Below, one piece after another: positions 53,233-62,308 of a DNA stretch of 64,000 bases. How positions within the stretch are numbered: the first letter of the stretch is position 1; each line of letters opens with the position of its first letter. The stretch is from JAJFJD01 sp965228975 (lineage in GTDB: Bacteria; Pseudomonadota; Alphaproteobacteria; UBA8366): assembly GCA_965228975.1 (NCBI GenBank), contig OZ245851.1:124001-188000 (forward strand), written 5' to 3'. The notes beneath the pieces are model-generated. The model saw only the letters and a program-made list of their open reading frames with translations, was not told where the DNA came from and ran no database searches. The translations under genes were made by a program, and so were the position numbers.

Positions 53233-54306
53233 ATGGTCGATACGGTGAATGACGACGCGGCATCCGGGGTTGGGGCTCGGCCGGCCGCGGTGACACAGGA
53301 AAACATCCTCGAGGTGGACCGGCTCCAGACCTACTTCTACACCCGAGGGGGCATCGTGAAGGCGGTGGATGACGTTTCCTTCCAGTTGGGGCGCGGCGAA
53401 ACGCTTGGCATCGTCGGCGAGTCCGGCTGCGGCAAGAGCATCACCGCCCTGTCGATCATGCGGCTGGTACCGTCGCCGCCGGGTAGGATTATCGGCGGCG
53501 AAGTCCGGCTGGAGGGCCGGAACCTGCTCGACTGCGACGAAGACGAGATGCGCGATATTCGCGGCAATGAGATCTCGATGATCTTTCAGGAGCCGATGAC
53601 GTCGCTCAACCCGGTCATCACGATCGGCCGGCAGATCGGCGAAGCCCTGGTCCTTCACCAGGGCATGAACCAGAACGAGGCGATGGAGAAGGCGGTTGAG
53701 ATGCTGGCACTTGTCCGCATTCCCGAACCGCAGCAGCGCGTAAAGGAATATCCTCATCAACTCTCCGGCGGCATGCGCCAGCGGGTGATGATCGCCATGG
53801 CGTTGTCCTGCAATCCGAAGGTGTTGATCGCCGACGAACCGACGACGGCGCTCGATGTGACCATTCAGGCGCAGATTCTGGAGCTGATCGTCGAACTGAA
53901 GGAGAAACTAGGGACGGCCGTCATCCTGATTACCCATGATTTGGGTGTGGTCGCGGAAACGACCCAGCGCGTGGTCGTCATGTATGCGGGCAAGAAAGTG
54001 GAGGAGGCCGACGTTCTCGACCTGTTTCAGAACCCGATGCATCCCTATACGAAGGGGCTGCTGTCCTCCATACCGAGCCTCGGCATTCTGAGTGGTGACT
54101 CCACGCAAGGCGAAGAACGGCTGACCGAGATTCCCGGCATGGTGCCTGCGTTGAACGACCTGCCGGTCGGCTGCTCCTTTGCACCACGTTGCCCCTATGC
54201 GGATGACCAGTGCACGGCGGCGTACCCGCCATACGAGGAACGATCGACCGGGCATTGGGCGGCCTGTTGGCATTCGGACAAGTTGAGGGAGGCGACCAAT
54301 GGCTGA
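53233..54306 (+). CDS. Peptide ABC transporter, ATP-binding protein (DppD-like)
   Basis: A 357-residue ABC ATPase: Walker A GESGCGKSI, signature LSGGMRQRVMIAMAL, Walker B VLIADEPTTALD. The C-terminal oligopeptide/dipeptide domain has the Cys-rich stretch CSFAPRCPYADDQC, which in DppD holds an iron-sulfur cluster. An 18-residue N-terminal extension is unusual. It starts 50 bases after dppC and overlaps dppF by 8 bases. Confidence 0.95.
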   Translation: MVDTVNDDAASGVGARPAAVTQENILEVDRLQTYFYTRGGIVKAVDDVSFQLGRGETLGIVGESGCGKSITALSIMRLVPSPPGRIIGGEVRLEGRNLLDCDEDEMRDIRGNEISMIFQEPMTSLNPVITIGRQIGEALVLHQGMNQNEAMEKAVEMLALVRIPEPQQRVKEYPHQLSGGMRQRVMIAMALSCNPKVLIADEPTTALDVTIQAQILELIVELKEKLGTAVILITHDLGVVAETTQRVVVMYAGKKVEEADVLDLFQNPMHPYTKGLLSSIPSLGILSGDSTQGEERLTEIPGMVPALNDLPVGCSFAPRCPYADDQCTAAYPPYEERSTGHWAACWHSDKLREATNG

Positions 54307-55315
54307 CGCGACCGTGACGCAAGAGGATTCGGAGACCCGGCCGCGCAGCAACGATGCGCCGGTGCTGGAAGTCGACGGATTGAAGAAGCATTTCCCGATC
54401 AAGAAAGGCATCATTTCCCGCACGGTCGGACATGTGTACGCCGTCGACGGGGTCAGCTTTTCGATCAACCAGGGCGAAACGCTGGGGTTGGTGGGGGAAA
54501 GCGGTTGCGGCAAGTCCACCGTGGGGCGCACCGTGTTACGGTTGTTGGAGCCGACCGAAGGACGCATCAAGCTCGAGGGGCAGGATATAACCAACCTCGA
54601 CAAGGAAAAGATGCGGCCGATCCGCCGTCAGATGCAGATCATCTTTCAGGATCCGTATTCGTCGCTCAACCCGCGCATGCCCGTCGGCCGGATTGTCGGC
54701 GAAGCGCTGGAGATTCACGACATTGCCAGCGGCAAGGAGAGGGAGGAAAGGGTCGCCGAGATTTTCGACCGGGTCGGATTACGGCGGTCCCAGATGGAGA
54801 GTTTTCCGCACGAGTTCTCCGGCGGACAACGCCAGCGGATCGGCATCGCCCGCGCCCTGGCGCTGAACCCGAAGGTCATCATCGGGGATGAGCCGGTCTC
54901 GGCGCTCGACGTGTCGATCCAGGCGCAGGTGATCAATCTGTTGATGGACCTTCAGGACGAATACCGGCTGTCCTACCTGTTCATCGCGCATGATCTGGCG
55001 GTGGTCGAACATATCAGTCACCGGATCGCGGTGATGTATCTCGGGCGGATCGTGGAATACACGGATAAGAGGACATTGTTCACGGACCCGCAGCACCCGT
55101 ATACCGAGGCGCTGTTGTCGGCCGTGCCGATTCCCAACCCGGCGGTGCGGCGCGAAAAGCGGGTTCTGGAAGGCGACGTGCCGAGCCCGATCACGCCGCC
55201 GCCCGGATGCCATTTCCACACCCGCTGCCCCTATGCGGAGGAGCGTTGCCGCGTCGAGGAACCCGAGTTGAAGGAAATCCGCCCAGGGCATCTAGTGGCC
55301 TGCCATCTGCGTTAA
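54299..55315 (+). CDS. Peptide ABC transporter, ATP-binding protein (DppF-like)
   Basis: A 338-residue ABC ATPase: Walker A GESGCGKST, signature FSGGQRQRIGIARAL, Walker B VIIGDEPVSALD, C-terminal CHFHTRCPYAEERC. The pair DppD/DppF forms a heterodimer that powers uptake. The insertion KKHFPIKKGIISRTVGHVY near the N terminus is typical of DppF/OppF. It is the last gene of the operon, converging with an MFS gene 30 bases away. Confidence 0.95.
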   Translation: MADATVTQEDSETRPRSNDAPVLEVDGLKKHFPIKKGIISRTVGHVYAVDGVSFSINQGETLGLVGESGCGKSTVGRTVLRLLEPTEGRIKLEGQDITNLDKEKMRPIRRQMQIIFQDPYSSLNPRMPVGRIVGEALEIHDIASGKEREERVAEIFDRVGLRRSQMESFPHEFSGGQRQRIGIARALALNPKVIIGDEPVSALDVSIQAQVINLLMDLQDEYRLSYLFIAHDLAVVEHISHRIAVMYLGRIVEYTDKRTLFTDPQHPYTEALLSAVPIPNPAVRREKRVLEGDVPSPITPPPGCHFHTRCPYAEERCRVEEPELKEIRPGHLVACHLR

Positions 55316-55345
55316 ACAGGTAACAAGCGAAACGGTCGCCGGTCG

Positions 55346-56542
55346 CTACGACCCGCGCCTCAGGCGGCTACCGAACCAGAGACCGAGGCACAGCATGCCG
55401 ACTCCGCAGGCGATGAAGGCGGGCGTATAGCCGAAGCCGTCGACGACCGGCGCCAGCAAGGCCACACCGGACGCCTGACCCAGGAAAAGCGAGAAAGCGA
55501 AGAGCGATACCGCCGATCCGCGGCTATCGGGTGCCATTTGCGTGGCATTCGTTTGCAGCGTGTTGTGCAGCATGAAGAAGCCGAATCCCAAGAGGAAATT
55601 GCCCAGCGCGGCGAATTGCCAAGCGGGCAACAGGATCAACATTAGGTATCCGGTCAATGCCGAGCAACCGCCGAGGCGGACCATGCCGCTTTCACCCAAC
55701 AGGCGGATGATGGGGCGTGACGCCAGGATGTAACACAACCCGCCGATGCCGAAACCGGACAACAACAGACCGATGGTCGCGTAGTCGATGGCGAATTTGT
55801 GCCGCAGGAAGGCGCCGAGGTAGGCGACGCCGCCGTACAGGAAAAAGCCCTCGAGGAAGACGGTCAGCAGCACCCGCTTCGGATGCGGGCGGATTGCGAT
55901 CGATCGGAATTGCGCCAAGACGTTCTTGATTCGCACGGGAACCGGACTTTTCCGGCGATCGACACGTACCGACCGTAGTTCGAGGATACAGAGCGCCGTC
56001 ATCAGCGCGTAGAGGCCCCCCATGACTAAGAAGACCGAGCGCCAACCCGCGAGTTCGATGATCAGGCCACCCGCGGCTTGGCCGAACATGAGGCCGAGAA
56101 TGGTGCCGGTGATATAGCGCGCCAGTACCTGCTGCCGCCGTTCATAGGGCACGATATCGCCGATATAGGCCAGCGACAGGGGAATGACCGCTGCGGTTGC
56201 GGCTCCGGTGGCAAAGCGGAGCCAGGCGAGAATCGAGAGGGAGTCCGCCAAGGCGGTCGCCGTGACCATCACGGTCGCGGCGGCGAGGGAGATCGTGATG
56301 ATCAGAAACTTGCCGTAGCGGTCTCCGAACGGGCCAGAGAATATTTGGCAGACGCCATAGGCCAACGCGAAGGCGGTCGCCATAATCGATGCGGCGCCGA
56401 CCGTCGTCCCGAATTCTTGGGCGACCTCGGGCAGGATTGGTTCGGAGACGCGCAACACGGCCATGGCGCAGAAGCTGGCCATGCTGAGCAATACGATGGG
56501 CCGTACACTCACCCTCTCGGCCGTGTTCTCGGCTGCACCCAT
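55346..56542 (-). CDS. MFS transporter (YbfB/Bcr-like exporter)
   Basis: A 398-residue major facilitator with about 12 helices. The N-terminal ILPEVAQEFGTTVGAAS, GPFGDRYGKFLIIT (motif A) and PLSLAYIGDIVPYERRQQVLARYITGT are typical of the DHA1 exporter branch (YnfM/Bcr-like). The solute is unknown. GGAAC precedes the ATG. No adjacent regulator is present; the next minus-strand gene upstream is 138 bases away. Confidence 0.88.
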   Translation of the reverse strand: MGAAENTAERVSVRPIVLLSMASFCAMAVLRVSEPILPEVAQEFGTTVGAASIMATAFALAYGVCQIFSGPFGDRYGKFLIITISLAAATVMVTATALADSLSILAWLRFATGAATAAVIPLSLAYIGDIVPYERRQQVLARYITGTILGLMFGQAAGGLIIELAGWRSVFLVMGGLYALMTALCILELRSVRVDRRKSPVPVRIKNVLAQFRSIAIRPHPKRVLLTVFLEGFFLYGGVAYLGAFLRHKFAIDYATIGLLLSGFGIGGLCYILASRPIIRLLGESGMVRLGGCSALTGYLMLILLPAWQFAALGNFLLGFGFFMLHNTLQTNATQMAPDSRGSAVSLFAFSLFLGQASGVALLAPVVDGFGYTPAFIACGVGMLCLGLWFGSRLRRGS

Positions 56543-56680
56543 GTCCGTTCCGTTTAAAGGGAGGCGCCGCGCGTCATCGGCGGGGCGTCATGTTCCGATT
56601 GGACCGGAAGGGTACTGCGGAGCCGGCGGCAAGACTATGGGAAATTGAAACGTTCGACTGTGAGGTGCCGGCGACCGGTC

Positions 56681-57235
56681 CTATTCCTTGTCCGCGAGTT
56701 CCGGATACAGGTTTTGATATCCTAGCTTTACCCGGTCTTCGGCGCGCTGGCGCGCGCGCTCGGGCGTCATCGGGGTGAATCCGTGACCTTCGAGGATGCG
56801 CTGCATGAAACACATTCGGGCGGTCACCGCGATGGCATCGTGCAGCGCCTTCTCGTCCCAGCCCGCATCGAATACGGCGTCCGCGTCGGCCTGCGTCACT
56901 TTGTTTGGGGTCAGCGTCAGGACACGGACGAAGGCGAGCAGCGGCTTGAACCGGTCTTCCACCGGCGCGCTGTCCAGATCGGTGACCAACTTGTCGATCA
57001 GTCCGTCCTCGATGCCCCAGGCATAGGCGACGGCGGTGTGGGCGACATAGGCGAATTCACACTCGGCGAGGCCGACGACATAGGCCGCAATCATTTCGCG
57101 TTCGCCCGGCGTCAATGGGGACGGACCGTTCATCAGGGCCTCGCCCATCCTCGCCCAATGCTGGTAGATCTCGGGATAGGCGGTGAAGACCGCCGGCGGC
57201 CCGGCATCCGCCGGGTGCGATTTGAAGTAGGGCAT
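56681..57235 (-). CDS. AhpD-like / peroxidase-related (CMD fold) protein
   Basis: A 184-residue helical protein of the carboxymuconolactone-decarboxylase/AhpD fold. The site reads LAECEFAYVAHTAVA: C59 and H66 are where AhpD has its first Cys and His, but the second Cys of CxxC is Ala62. It should therefore not work as a thiol peroxidase by the usual disulfide mechanism. The function may be decarboxylase-like or unknown. AGGA precedes the ATG. It stands between the MFS exporter and the 48-residue membrane protein, both on the same strand. Confidence 0.8.
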   Translation of the reverse strand: MPYFKSHPADAGPPAVFTAYPEIYQHWARMGEALMNGPSPLTPGEREMIAAYVVGLAECEFAYVAHTAVAYAWGIEDGLIDKLVTDLDSAPVEDRFKPLLAFVRVLTLTPNKVTQADADAVFDAGWDEKALHDAIAVTARMCFMQRILEGHGFTPMTPERARQRAEDRVKLGYQNLYPELADKE

Positions 57236-57396
57236 GGCGCTGTCCTGCGTGGTTCGTTACTGACCGAATTATGAAAGTCGGACTGTAACGCAGCCGGCGG
57301 TGCCCGCCCAAATTGGACGGGGTCGGGTCACAAGGATGGATCAGGGTGTATCGACCGCCGGAAGGCGGATTACGAGCGATCGAAAGGGCGGCTGCC

Positions 57397-57543
57397 TTAG
57401 GCCCAGAAGGCCCAGCCCAACGCGAGACCGAGCCAGAACATGCTGCCGCAGAACACGCCAACGATGACGCCGGTGGCGGGGGCTCGATCGGGGACCGTGA
57501 AGATATCCGCGGGAGCGTCCGCGGTGACCAGCCGTAATTTCAT
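57397..57543 (-). CDS. Small membrane protein, 48 residues
   Basis: The frame reads MKLRLVTADAPADIF, a short polar stretch, then one hydrophobic segment of about 20 residues (TGVIVGVFCGSMFWLG and onward) ending in WAFWA. AAAGG lies six bases before the ATG, and the frame opens with no overlap to another gene. It looks like a single-pass protein with the N terminus in the cytoplasm or periplasm. I do not recognise a family. Upstream are 321 bases without another gene (57544-57864) holding hairpins described below. Confidence 0.6.
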   Translation of the reverse strand: MKLRLVTADAPADIFTVPDRAPATGVIVGVFCGSMFWLGLALGWAFWA

Positions 57544-57678
57544 CAGGTGCCTTTCGTCGCGCCATGTTGAAATATCGCCGGTAAGAGTCGTCGACACGGG
57601 TTAATCCTTCGTTAATTTCGCCGGGTTTCGGTCCGGAACTCCTTGGTATCTATGGTTAATTTAAAAAGGGAATACGGC

Positions 57679-57706
57679 AAAAAAAAGGCCGCGCTGTGGC
57701 GCGGCC
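57679..57706 (-). terminator. Intrinsic terminator of the aap operon
   Basis: Read on the minus strand, an 8-base perfect stem (GGCCGCGC/GCGCGGCC, loop CACA) is followed directly by eight U. It lies about 160 bases after the stop of the amino-acid transporter ATPase at 57865. Confidence 0.85.
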
Positions 57707-57775
57707 GAGGCTGAGTGCATCGCGGATTAATAACGATAAAATGCAATTTAGATAATTTTTCGCAAAAGGTCTGTG

Positions 57776-57802
57776 ATCCCCGTCACCGGGCGGGGATTTT
57801 TT
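57776..57802 (+). terminator. Intrinsic terminator, plus strand
   Basis: ATCCCCG and CGGGGAT pair (7 bp, 8-base loop TCACCGGG) and are followed by TTTTT. No annotated gene on this strand ends here, which is the main reason to suspect a small RNA. Confidence 0.65.
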
Positions 57803-57864
57803 CGGATTCCCGGGAAACCCGAAAATATGTTTGTTGACAGTAGCTTGCCGGTTGCCCGGTCGGG

Positions 57865-58635
57865 TCAATGAACGAGGATTTGGCTCAGGAAAAGCTTGGT
57901 CCGGTCGTTCTCGGGATTCTCGAAAAAGACCTCGGGCGTGGCGACCTCGACGATCTCTGCGTCGTCCATGAACACCATTTTGTCCGCAACGGTCTTTGCA
58001 AACCCCATTTCATGGGTCACGACGATCATCGTCATGCCGCTTTCCGCCAATTCGACCATCACGTCCAGCACTTCCTTGATCATCTCGGGGTCGAGGGCGG
58101 AGGTGGGTTCGTCGAACAGCATGATCTTCGGCTGCATGCAAAGCGCCCGCGCTATGGCGACGCGTTGTTGCTGGCCGCCCGACAGTTGGCCGGGGAACTT
58201 GTAGGCCTGCTCGGGAATTTGCACGCGCTCGAGATATTGCATTGCGAGGTCTTCGGCATCCTTCTTGGGCATCTTTCGCACCCACATGGGCGCCAGCGTC
58301 AGGTTGTCGATCACGCGAAGGTGCGGAAACAGGTTGAAGGACTGGAACACCATGCCGACTTCACTGCGGATCGCCTCGATATTCTTGAGGTTGTCGGTCA
58401 GCTCGATGCCGTCGACGACGATCGTTCCGCGTTGATGTTCTTCGAGGCGATTGATGCAGCGGATCATCGTCGACTTACCCGATCCCGACGGGCCGCAGAC
58501 CACCACGCGCTCACCCCGGTCGACGGTCAAGTTAATGTCCCGTAGTGCCTGAAACTCGCCGTACCATTTGTTCACGTCGGTGAGTTGGATGACCGGCTCT
58601 GCGGCCGCGGATTGCGCGATGGCGGATTCGCTCAT
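57865..58635 (-). CDS. aapP: General L-amino-acid ABC transporter, ATP-binding protein
   Basis: A 256-residue ABC ATPase: Walker A GPSGSGKSTM, signature LSGGQQQRVAIARAL, Walker B IMLFDEPTSALD. The polar-amino-acid family pattern (NKWYGEFQALRDINLTV) is present. It is the last gene of aapJQMP. GGGAGAC lies before the ATG; the gene starts 16 bases after aapM. The transcript ends at the hairpin at 57679. Confidence 0.95.
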   Translation of the reverse strand: MSESAIAQSAAAEPVIQLTDVNKWYGEFQALRDINLTVDRGERVVVCGPSGSGKSTMIRCINRLEEHQRGTIVVDGIELTDNLKNIEAIRSEVGMVFQSFNLFPHLRVIDNLTLAPMWVRKMPKKDAEDLAMQYLERVQIPEQAYKFPGQLSGGQQQRVAIARALCMQPKIMLFDEPTSALDPEMIKEVLDVMVELAESGMTMIVVTHEMGFAKTVADKMVFMDDAEIVEVATPEVFFENPENDRTKLFLSQILVH

Positions 58636-58651
58636 TTAGATGTCTCCCAAA

Positions 58652-59791
58652 TCAGAACCGGCGTCCTTCGCTCAGCCAACCTTCAACCTTTTGGCTGTAT
58701 TTCGAAAGCGCGTAACAGAAGATGAAGTACACCACCGCGACAAACAGATAGGCCTCGACGAAGAAGCGGCGCCACAGCGGGTCCTGCATGACCGCGGTGG
58801 TTGCTGTCAGGATGTCGAACAGGCCGATGATGAGAACGAAGGACGTGTTCTTCAGCGCGGCGATGATGTGATTGACGATCCCCGGCAGGCAGATGCGCAG
58901 GGCCTGCGGCAGGATGATCTTGACCGTGTGTTGCCAGTATCCGAGGCCAAGCGCTTCGGCGGCTTCGTATTGACCGCGCGGGATGGCCTGAAGGCCGCCG
59001 CGGATGACCTCCGCCTGGTAGCAGGCGAAGAAGATCGCCATGCCAACGATCACCCGGAACAGCTGGTCGATTTCCATGCCTTCCGGCAGGAACAGCGGGA
59101 AGACGTTTACGGCGACGAACAGGATTGTGATCAAGGGTACGCCGCGCATGCTTTCGATCAAGGTGACGCAAATCGCCTTGACCGCCGGCAGGTGCGACCG
59201 CCGACCCAGGGCGAATAGGATGGCGATGGGGAAACCCAACACGACCGTGCCGGTGAACAGAACCATGGTCAGCGGCAACCCGCCCCATTGGCTCGAGTCG
59301 ACATAGGTGAGGCCGAACAATCCGCCCCACAGCATCAATCCGACGATGCCGCCGCCGACGATCCAGAGCGGAACCAGGAACTTCATGTTCCAGAACCGTG
59401 GGGTCAGCGTCATGATGACGGTGATCATGTACGCGATGAGGGCGATGACCAGTCGCCAATGCTCTTCATACGGATACACGCCGAATAGCATTGGCCGGTG
59501 TTTTTCCGCGACGACCGCCCAACACGCGCCGTCGGCCTCACGGCACACGTTGTGGTCCGGCGTGTACCAGACCGCGTCCATGATCCCCCATTGGATGAAG
59601 CTCGGGATCCAATCGGCGAGCAGGAAAAGCATGATGATCGTCAGCACCGTGTTGAATGGGCTGCTGAACAGATTTTCCCTGAGCCATCGCAGGATGCCGA
59701 TCTTCTCTACCGGTGGCGGCGTTGTTGTTTTCGTTACCGCAGGGTCTGCGGCGGGTTTTTGGCCCGGCAAGGGGGCGGCGCTATCGACCAT
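58652..59791 (-). CDS. aapM: General L-amino-acid ABC transporter, permease
   Basis: A 379-residue permease of the BztC/AapM type. Helices in the first 150 residues surround a long periplasmic loop, and the permease domain has the GVPLITILFVAVNVFPLF segment and EAA loop YEAAEALGLGYWQHTVKIILPQ. It is longer than ordinary GlnP-like permeases, as expected for the Aap system, which moves Glu, Asp, Gln, His and other L-amino acids. GGGGGAAC precedes the ATG; 12 bases separate it from aapQ. Confidence 0.95.
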   Translation of the reverse strand: MVDSAAPLPGQKPAADPAVTKTTTPPPVEKIGILRWLRENLFSSPFNTVLTIIMLFLLADWIPSFIQWGIMDAVWYTPDHNVCREADGACWAVVAEKHRPMLFGVYPYEEHWRLVIALIAYMITVIMTLTPRFWNMKFLVPLWIVGGGIVGLMLWGGLFGLTYVDSSQWGGLPLTMVLFTGTVVLGFPIAILFALGRRSHLPAVKAICVTLIESMRGVPLITILFVAVNVFPLFLPEGMEIDQLFRVIVGMAIFFACYQAEVIRGGLQAIPRGQYEAAEALGLGYWQHTVKIILPQALRICLPGIVNHIIAALKNTSFVLIIGLFDILTATTAVMQDPLWRRFFVEAYLFVAVVYFIFCYALSKYSQKVEGWLSEGRRF

Positions 59792-59803
59792 CTTCCGTTC
59801 CCC

Positions 59804-60982
59804 CTAGCGTTCTTTAATCGCGACGACGCGATTATAGATATTCATGAAGACCGAGATCGTCAGGCTGATCAGCAGATAGACCAGCATCATGATCGCGATC
59901 GCTTCGACCGCCTGTCCGGTTTGATTGAGTGTCGTGTTCCCGACATTCACCAAATCGGGATATCCGATCAGCACACCGAGCGAGCTGTTCTTCGTGAGGC
60001 TTAGATACTGGCTTGTGGTCGGCGGCACGATAACGCGCAGCGCCTGCGGCAGGATGACGAGCCGCATCACCAGCCCGGGGCGCAGCCCGAGCGACCGCGC
60101 GGCCTCGACCTGGCCGTGCTGCACCGATTGGATGCCGGCGCGGACGATTTCGGCGATGAAGGCCCCGGTGTACACCGTGATGCCGATCAGCAGGGCGACG
60201 AATTCAGGGGTAAGCGACGCGCCGCCCTGGTAGTTGAACCCGCGCAGGGCAGGAACGTTCCATTCCAGGGGGGCGCCCGCGGCGAGCCAGACAATCGTCG
60301 GCAATCCGACGATCAAGCCCAGGCCCGGCCAAAAGGTCGGGATGTACTGTCCGGTTTCTTCGCGGCGCTTCTGGGCGCGGCGGCCGAGGATGATGGCGCC
60401 GATGATGCCGGCAACCAAGGCGACGCCGAGCCAAGGATAAATGCCGTGCGCTTCTGGAATCGGGTAGATGATGCCCCGATTGGTAATGAAGATGCCCTCC
60501 ATGGGCGTGATCGCCTGCCGCGGCGAAGGCAGATTACGGATGATCGAAGCCCAGAAGATGACGTGCAGGACGACCGGCACGTTCCGGCAAGCTTCGACGT
60601 AGGCGGAGGCGAGTTTGGAAATAAGCCAGTTTCGCGAGACGCGGGCGATGCCCATCAACACGCCGACGATCGTCGCCAGGAATATGCCGACGATGGCGAC
60701 ATGCAACGTGTTCAGAATGCCGGCTACCAGAACCCGGCCGTAACTTTGGCTGGAGTCGAAGGGGATGACGGACTCGCCAATGTCGAATCCCGCGTCTTCG
60801 GTGAGGAAATCGAAGCCGGTTGCAATGCCCTGTCGTTCCAGGTTCGCATTGACGTTGATGTAGAGATACCAGCCGATCAGGATGACGCCCGCTGCCAGCA
60901 GGACTTGGTAGGCTATCCCGCGAAAGGCGAGGCTGTTCAGGATCGACGTGTTGCTCTTGCGTGGCGCTTGGATGTCCGCCAT
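59804..60982 (-). CDS. aapQ: General L-amino-acid ABC transporter, permease
   Basis: A 392-residue permease of the BztB/AapQ type: a first helix (QVLLAAGVILIGWYLYINV), the periplasmic GFDFLTEDAGFDIGES pattern, RNVPVVLHVIFWA and the EAA loop QVEAARSLGLRPGLVMRLVIL. It pairs with aapM. The ATG at 60982 is preceded by GGAG and AAAGG; a longer frame would run into the hairpin of the leader. It is separated from aapJ by the hairpin at 61060-61089. Confidence 0.95.
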   Translation of the reverse strand: MADIQAPRKSNTSILNSLAFRGIAYQVLLAAGVILIGWYLYINVNANLERQGIATGFDFLTEDAGFDIGESVIPFDSSQSYGRVLVAGILNTLHVAIVGIFLATIVGVLMGIARVSRNWLISKLASAYVEACRNVPVVLHVIFWASIIRNLPSPRQAITPMEGIFITNRGIIYPIPEAHGIYPWLGVALVAGIIGAIILGRRAQKRREETGQYIPTFWPGLGLIVGLPTIVWLAAGAPLEWNVPALRGFNYQGGASLTPEFVALLIGITVYTGAFIAEIVRAGIQSVQHGQVEAARSLGLRPGLVMRLVILPQALRVIVPPTTSQYLSLTKNSSLGVLIGYPDLVNVGNTTLNQTGQAVEAIAIMMLVYLLISLTISVFMNIYNRVVAIKER

Positions 60983-61059
60983 GGCCTTTGCACTCCAATC
61001 ATTCGGTTCCGGTAATGCCGGAACGCAGCGTTCGGCCGGGCCGTCCGCCGGAAAAGAAA

Positions 61060-61089
61060 CCGCCGCCACCGGAGGGCCGGTGGCGGCGG
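61060..61089 (-). terminator. 13-bp hairpin between aapJ and aapQ
   Basis: CCGCCGCCACCGG pairs perfectly with CCGGTGGCGGCGG around a four-base loop, 12 bases after the aapJ stop. On the minus strand it is followed by TTTCTTTTCC, an interrupted U-tract. It should act as a partial terminator and 3' stabiliser that makes more binding protein than permease. Confidence 0.8.
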
Positions 61090-61100
61090 GTCATTGGAGC

Positions 61101-62132
61101 TTACTTCATCGGCATGCCGTACAAGATACCGCCGTCGTTCCACTGCGCGTTCAGCCCGCGCGGCAGTTTCAACGGCGATTTTTCGCCGAAGTTGACTTCG
61201 TAGATATCCTTATAGCTTCCGACTTGCTTGATGACCCGGTAGGACCAATCCGGATCCAGGCCGAGTTTCTTGCCAAGGTCGCCGGACTTGCCGAGCAAGC
61301 GCTGGATGTTCGGATTCTTCGAGTTCTTCATCTTGTCCACATTGGCTCTGTGAACGTCCAGCTCTTCCGCGTTAAAGGTCGCATAGGTGACGTATTTGAT
61401 GATGTCGTACCACTGGTCGTCGCCATGGCGCACGCCGATGGCAAGCGGCTCTTTCGAGAACACGCCGTCGAGGATCAGATGCTCGTCGGGGTTCTTCGCA
61501 TCGTACCGTTGATGGCCCGGTAGTCCGGCCTGGTCCATCGCGAGCACGTCACAACGGCCGGACATGTACGCGCCCACCAGTTCTTTCGAGTTCTCGATGA
61601 CGACCGGCGTAAACTTCATGCCTTTCGACTTGAAGAGCGCCGACACGTTCTTTTCGGTCGTGCTGCCCGGGAAGACGCAGACGCTGGCCCCGTCGAGTTG
61701 GTCGACTTTGGTGACCTTGATGTCCTTACGCACCATGAAGCCGGTGCCCGTGTAGAAGGTCGGCGGGCCGAAGTTGAAGCCGAGGGCGGCATCGCGGGTC
61801 AGCGTCACCGTCGTCGTGCGGGACAGCATGTCCACCTCGCCCGACTGCAAGGCCGGGAAGCGTTGGACGCTGCCGAGCGGGATGTATTTCACTTTTTCGG
61901 AATCGCCGAGAACGGCCGCGGCGACTGCGCGGCAGAAGTCTACGTCTAGGCCAACCCATTTGCCTTTACTGTCGGCGACGGCAAATCCGTAGCGGCCTTG
62001 ATGCACGCCGCACACCAATTGGCCCCGCTCCTTAACGGTTTTCAGCGTGGGTCCGTCCGCGGCATGCGCCGGGGCGGCCTGCTGCGCGATCACCAATGCG
62101 GCGGCGATAGCCGTCAATTTTAGGCTTTTCAT
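61101..62132 (-). CDS. aapJ: General L-amino-acid ABC transporter, substrate-binding protein
   Basis: A 343-residue exported binding protein. Signal peptide about residues 1-25 (LTAIAAALVIAQQAAPA, cleavage after AHA). LVCGVHQGRYGFAVADSKGKWVGLDVDFCRA is replaced only slightly from other AapJ/BztA proteins, and the ligand-site SRTTTVTLTRDAALGF is intact. A conserved Cys pair (in LVCGV and DVDFC or VCVF) suggests a disulfide. GGGAGA precedes the ATG. First gene of aapJQMP. Confidence 0.95.
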   Translation of the reverse strand: MKSLKLTAIAAALVIAQQAAPAHAADGPTLKTVKERGQLVCGVHQGRYGFAVADSKGKWVGLDVDFCRAVAAAVLGDSEKVKYIPLGSVQRFPALQSGEVDMLSRTTTVTLTRDAALGFNFGPPTFYTGTGFMVRKDIKVTKVDQLDGASVCVFPGSTTEKNVSALFKSKGMKFTPVVIENSKELVGAYMSGRCDVLAMDQAGLPGHQRYDAKNPDEHLILDGVFSKEPLAIGVRHGDDQWYDIIKYVTYATFNAEELDVHRANVDKMKNSKNPNIQRLLGKSGDLGKKLGLDPDWSYRVIKQVGSYKDIYEVNFGEKSPLKLPRGLNAQWNDGGILYGMPMK

Positions 62133-62308
62133 AGAACTCTCCCTGTCAGACGTTCGGGGAAGCCTGGCAAAAAATCCGACAGCCATCGCTTCCATCGAAG
62201 GGAATGTTAGCTTTGCTTTGTGGGACTCACAACGCCTGACCGCCCGAATTCGCCGGATCGGTGCGATATGAGGACGATTAATTGATTGTTGGAAAAAGAT
62301 TAATCACC

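Larger units (their letters stand above)
57635..57802 (+). ncRNA. Candidate small RNA (plus strand)
   Basis: GGAAC at 57635 and GTT at 57655 (15 bases between) resemble the alphaproteobacterial general-stress sigma factor EcfG promoter, though one to two bases too close. A start near 57665 would give a transcript of about 137 bases with the 8-bp hairpin at 57687-57706 inside and an intrinsic terminator at 57776-57802. There is no open frame on this strand. Confidence 0.3.
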
